From Scilla litardierei (lineage: Eukaryota > Streptophyta > Magnoliopsida > Asparagales > Asparagaceae): a stretch of DNA of 64,000 nucleotides. Shown here piece by piece: positions 62,637-64,000 of the stretch (position 1 is its first letter; the number at the start of each line of letters is the position of its first letter). The position numbers and the translations under genes are program-made. The DNA is taken from positions 284,272,165 through 284,336,164 of the forward strand of contig CM061142.1 in the NCBI GenBank assembly GCA_030789695.1. Direction: 5' to 3'. Below the pieces are notes generated by a model. It had not been told where the DNA came from and did not search any database. It worked only from the letters and a program-made list of their open reading frames with translations.

Positions 62637-64000
62637 ATGCCGCCCCGGACACGGCCGCGGTCGAAGAGAGCTTCCGCCAAGCGGAAGCGGTCGGATGATG
62701 CCGGCCCCTCCCACGAGTTGGAGGACTCTACTCCATCGTCCCCCACACACCCCGCACACCCAGCACAGCCTGCAGGCCCCGCACACCCCGCACAGCCTGC
62801 AGTGCACCCACAGCCCGCACAGCCTCTCCCTGCCGACCCACAGCCACCACCACCGGCTCCACTGGTCGGGCCGCTCGGGATTACGTTCCGAGACGACGCA
62901 CACCGCGCCGTCTTCGAGCGTATCTCCCAGCGCTCGATCGTACCCTCCAGGTTTGCACACCTCGCTGACCTAGGACGCCTGGGGGTACTAGAGGGGATGC
63001 TCACGTTGTACGACAACGTGGGCTGGCGAGATTTTCTGCAGGTGTCGGCGGATACTTTTACCCGCCCGACACTTGAGGTTTTGAGTTCGATCGCCCGGAC
63101 CGATGAGGGATGCTCATTCCGGTTCATGGATCGAGAGTGCCAGGTCACTCTCGATATGATGAGAGCATTCTTCTCGTGGCCCGCCGTCCCCGGAGCCGAT
63201 CGCGGTTACGGCCCCACCCATATCCCCCACCTTCCTTCGACGTAGGTGCCTTCTGGGCCCGGATTACAGGCCACCACGCCGCCTTTGACCCTAGTAGGGC
63301 CAAGGCCTCAGCCATTGTCCACCCCTGCCTACGCATTGCCCAGCGCCTCATGGCGACCACCTTTTTGGCCAGATATGAGCCGGGCACGATGTCTATGCCA
63401 GAGCTCTACATTCTCTATGCGATGACACGTCCCAGAGCTCTATCTAGGGATGGACACGAGCTTGTCCCCGCCGTCGTGATCGACATTGCGGCTTGGTTTT
63501 TAGACCGCATCATTGTATCGGTGGGCGCTCGCTCACCGATCTGCTGCGGCGGTCTGATCACCCTGCTTACCATGATGACCGGCGAGGACCTACCTGACGA
63601 CCTGCGACACGTCCCGGGCCCCACTTCTCTGTCGATAGACGTTATGGCCCGGAGGAAGATGCTTCGTCCGCATGGTGAGCGTCACTGGGTCCGGTTGCAC
63701 GGCCCTTACGGTGCCGACTACATGATTCTCCTGAGCCCTGCTCGGACTCAGATTGCACCAGCCCACGTCGACTGGCTCCCGGCGATGGATGTTCTCATCC
63801 CCGCCGCCTACGTGCTCGAGGCCGAGGAGGCCGAGCAGGCCCACGCTACCCACGCTACCCACGCTGCCCAGGCTGCCCCCGCAGACCCTGCTGCACACCC
63901 TGCCGAGCCTGCCGCCGACCCTGTTGACCCAGTGGCCCCTCAGCCCATACCAGATGTTTCCGCTGCTCCTGACACCGCTGTCGGTGCCGAGAGTACTTTT
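62637..64000 (+). pseudogene. ORF1 of element E, one frameshift, continues past the window
   Basis: ATG 62637 begins MPPRTRPRSKRASAKRKRSD, a strongly basic start resembling a bipartite nuclear signal. An A/P/H-rich spacer follows, then the conserved domain GITFRDDAHRAVFERISQRS to ECQVTLDMMRAFF. A lost C in a run of five C (about 63223-63227) shifts the frame and gives a stop at 63243. The other frame continues from GAFWARITGHHAAFDPSRAKAS through RSPICCGGLITLL and AARK-like MARRKMLRPHGERHW to an A/H/P-rich repeat at the edge. Related to C (20845-22871) throughout. Function unknown. Confidence 0.7.

Larger units (their letters stand above)
56668..64000 (+). mobile_element. Element E: Athila-like element of the C family with pol deleted, open at right
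   Basis: LTR 56668-58484, primer site for tRNA-Asp, an open Gag-protease frame, a post-pol spacer, an internal palindrome cluster with TATA box, then ORF1 running off the end. RT, RNase H and integrase are absent: protease is followed directly by the acidic tail that in C follows integrase. Confidence 0.9.

Overview
This window looks like a gene-poor stretch of a flowering-plant nuclear genome, probably a eudicot, made almost entirely of nested LTR retrotransposons. The evidence is tRNA-Asp and tRNA-iMet primer binding sites, long TG...CA LTRs with 5-bp target duplications, Athila-, Tekay- and Copia-type coding regions, a Helitron end, and long microsatellites. I see no convincing host protein gene, no tRNA or rRNA gene and no CRISPR array. 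Letters A to G below are my own labels.

Layout. Element B is an Athila-like Ty3 element on the minus strand. It starts at its 5' LTR (38159-39662) and runs leftwards past position 1. Three later events broke it up: a 3.0-kb insertion of possibly mitochondrial DNA (about 2501-5517); a complete pol-less element A (5749-13847, TSD ATGAA); and an Athila-like plus-strand element C (14287-34573, TSD AGAAC). A pol-less Copia element D (25587-33667, TSD CATTG) sits inside the 3' LTR of C. Directly after C's 5' LTR lies a second copy of flanking B pol (16060-17427) in place of C's PBS, gag, protease and RT, a rearrangement that needs an explanation or an assembly check. Element G (40082-50981, TSD GTCTT, minus) is a complete but decayed Tekay/Del chromovirus with 3.0-kb LTRs. 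After a short TE-like relic (52767-53277) comes minus-strand Copia element F (LTR 53289-55611 plus the end of pol). F is cut at 56668 by element E, a relative of C that runs off the right edge. E keeps an open gag-protease frame but lacks RT, RNase H and integrase.

The most interesting structure is a set of short CpG-rich palindromes. A/B carry variants of CACCCGATCGGGTG and C/E carry variants of CACTCGGCCGAGTG. In each family about 8 to 12 copies lie just upstream of the TATA box in the LTR. In B, C and E a second cluster lies inside the element after pol, followed within about 10 to 15 bp by a TATATA motif and then by a separate late ORF (ORF1). A, which has no ORF1, has no internal cluster. 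This suggests a duplicated promoter module giving ORF1 its own transcription unit. Tekay G carries 50-bp LTR repeats containing CACTCNGAGAGTG, and the Copia LTRs carry GC-rich GCCCGCTG/CAGCGGGC clusters, so palindrome clusters recur in unrelated families here.

Working together: E supplies a possible Gag-protease, D a possible Copia Gag, and A only a broken Gag-like frame. None of the elements fully visible here has an intact pol, so any movement would need enzymes from copies elsewhere. ORF1 in C and E begins with a basic KRKRS-type segment that could be a nuclear localisation signal, which leaves open that it acts on DNA.
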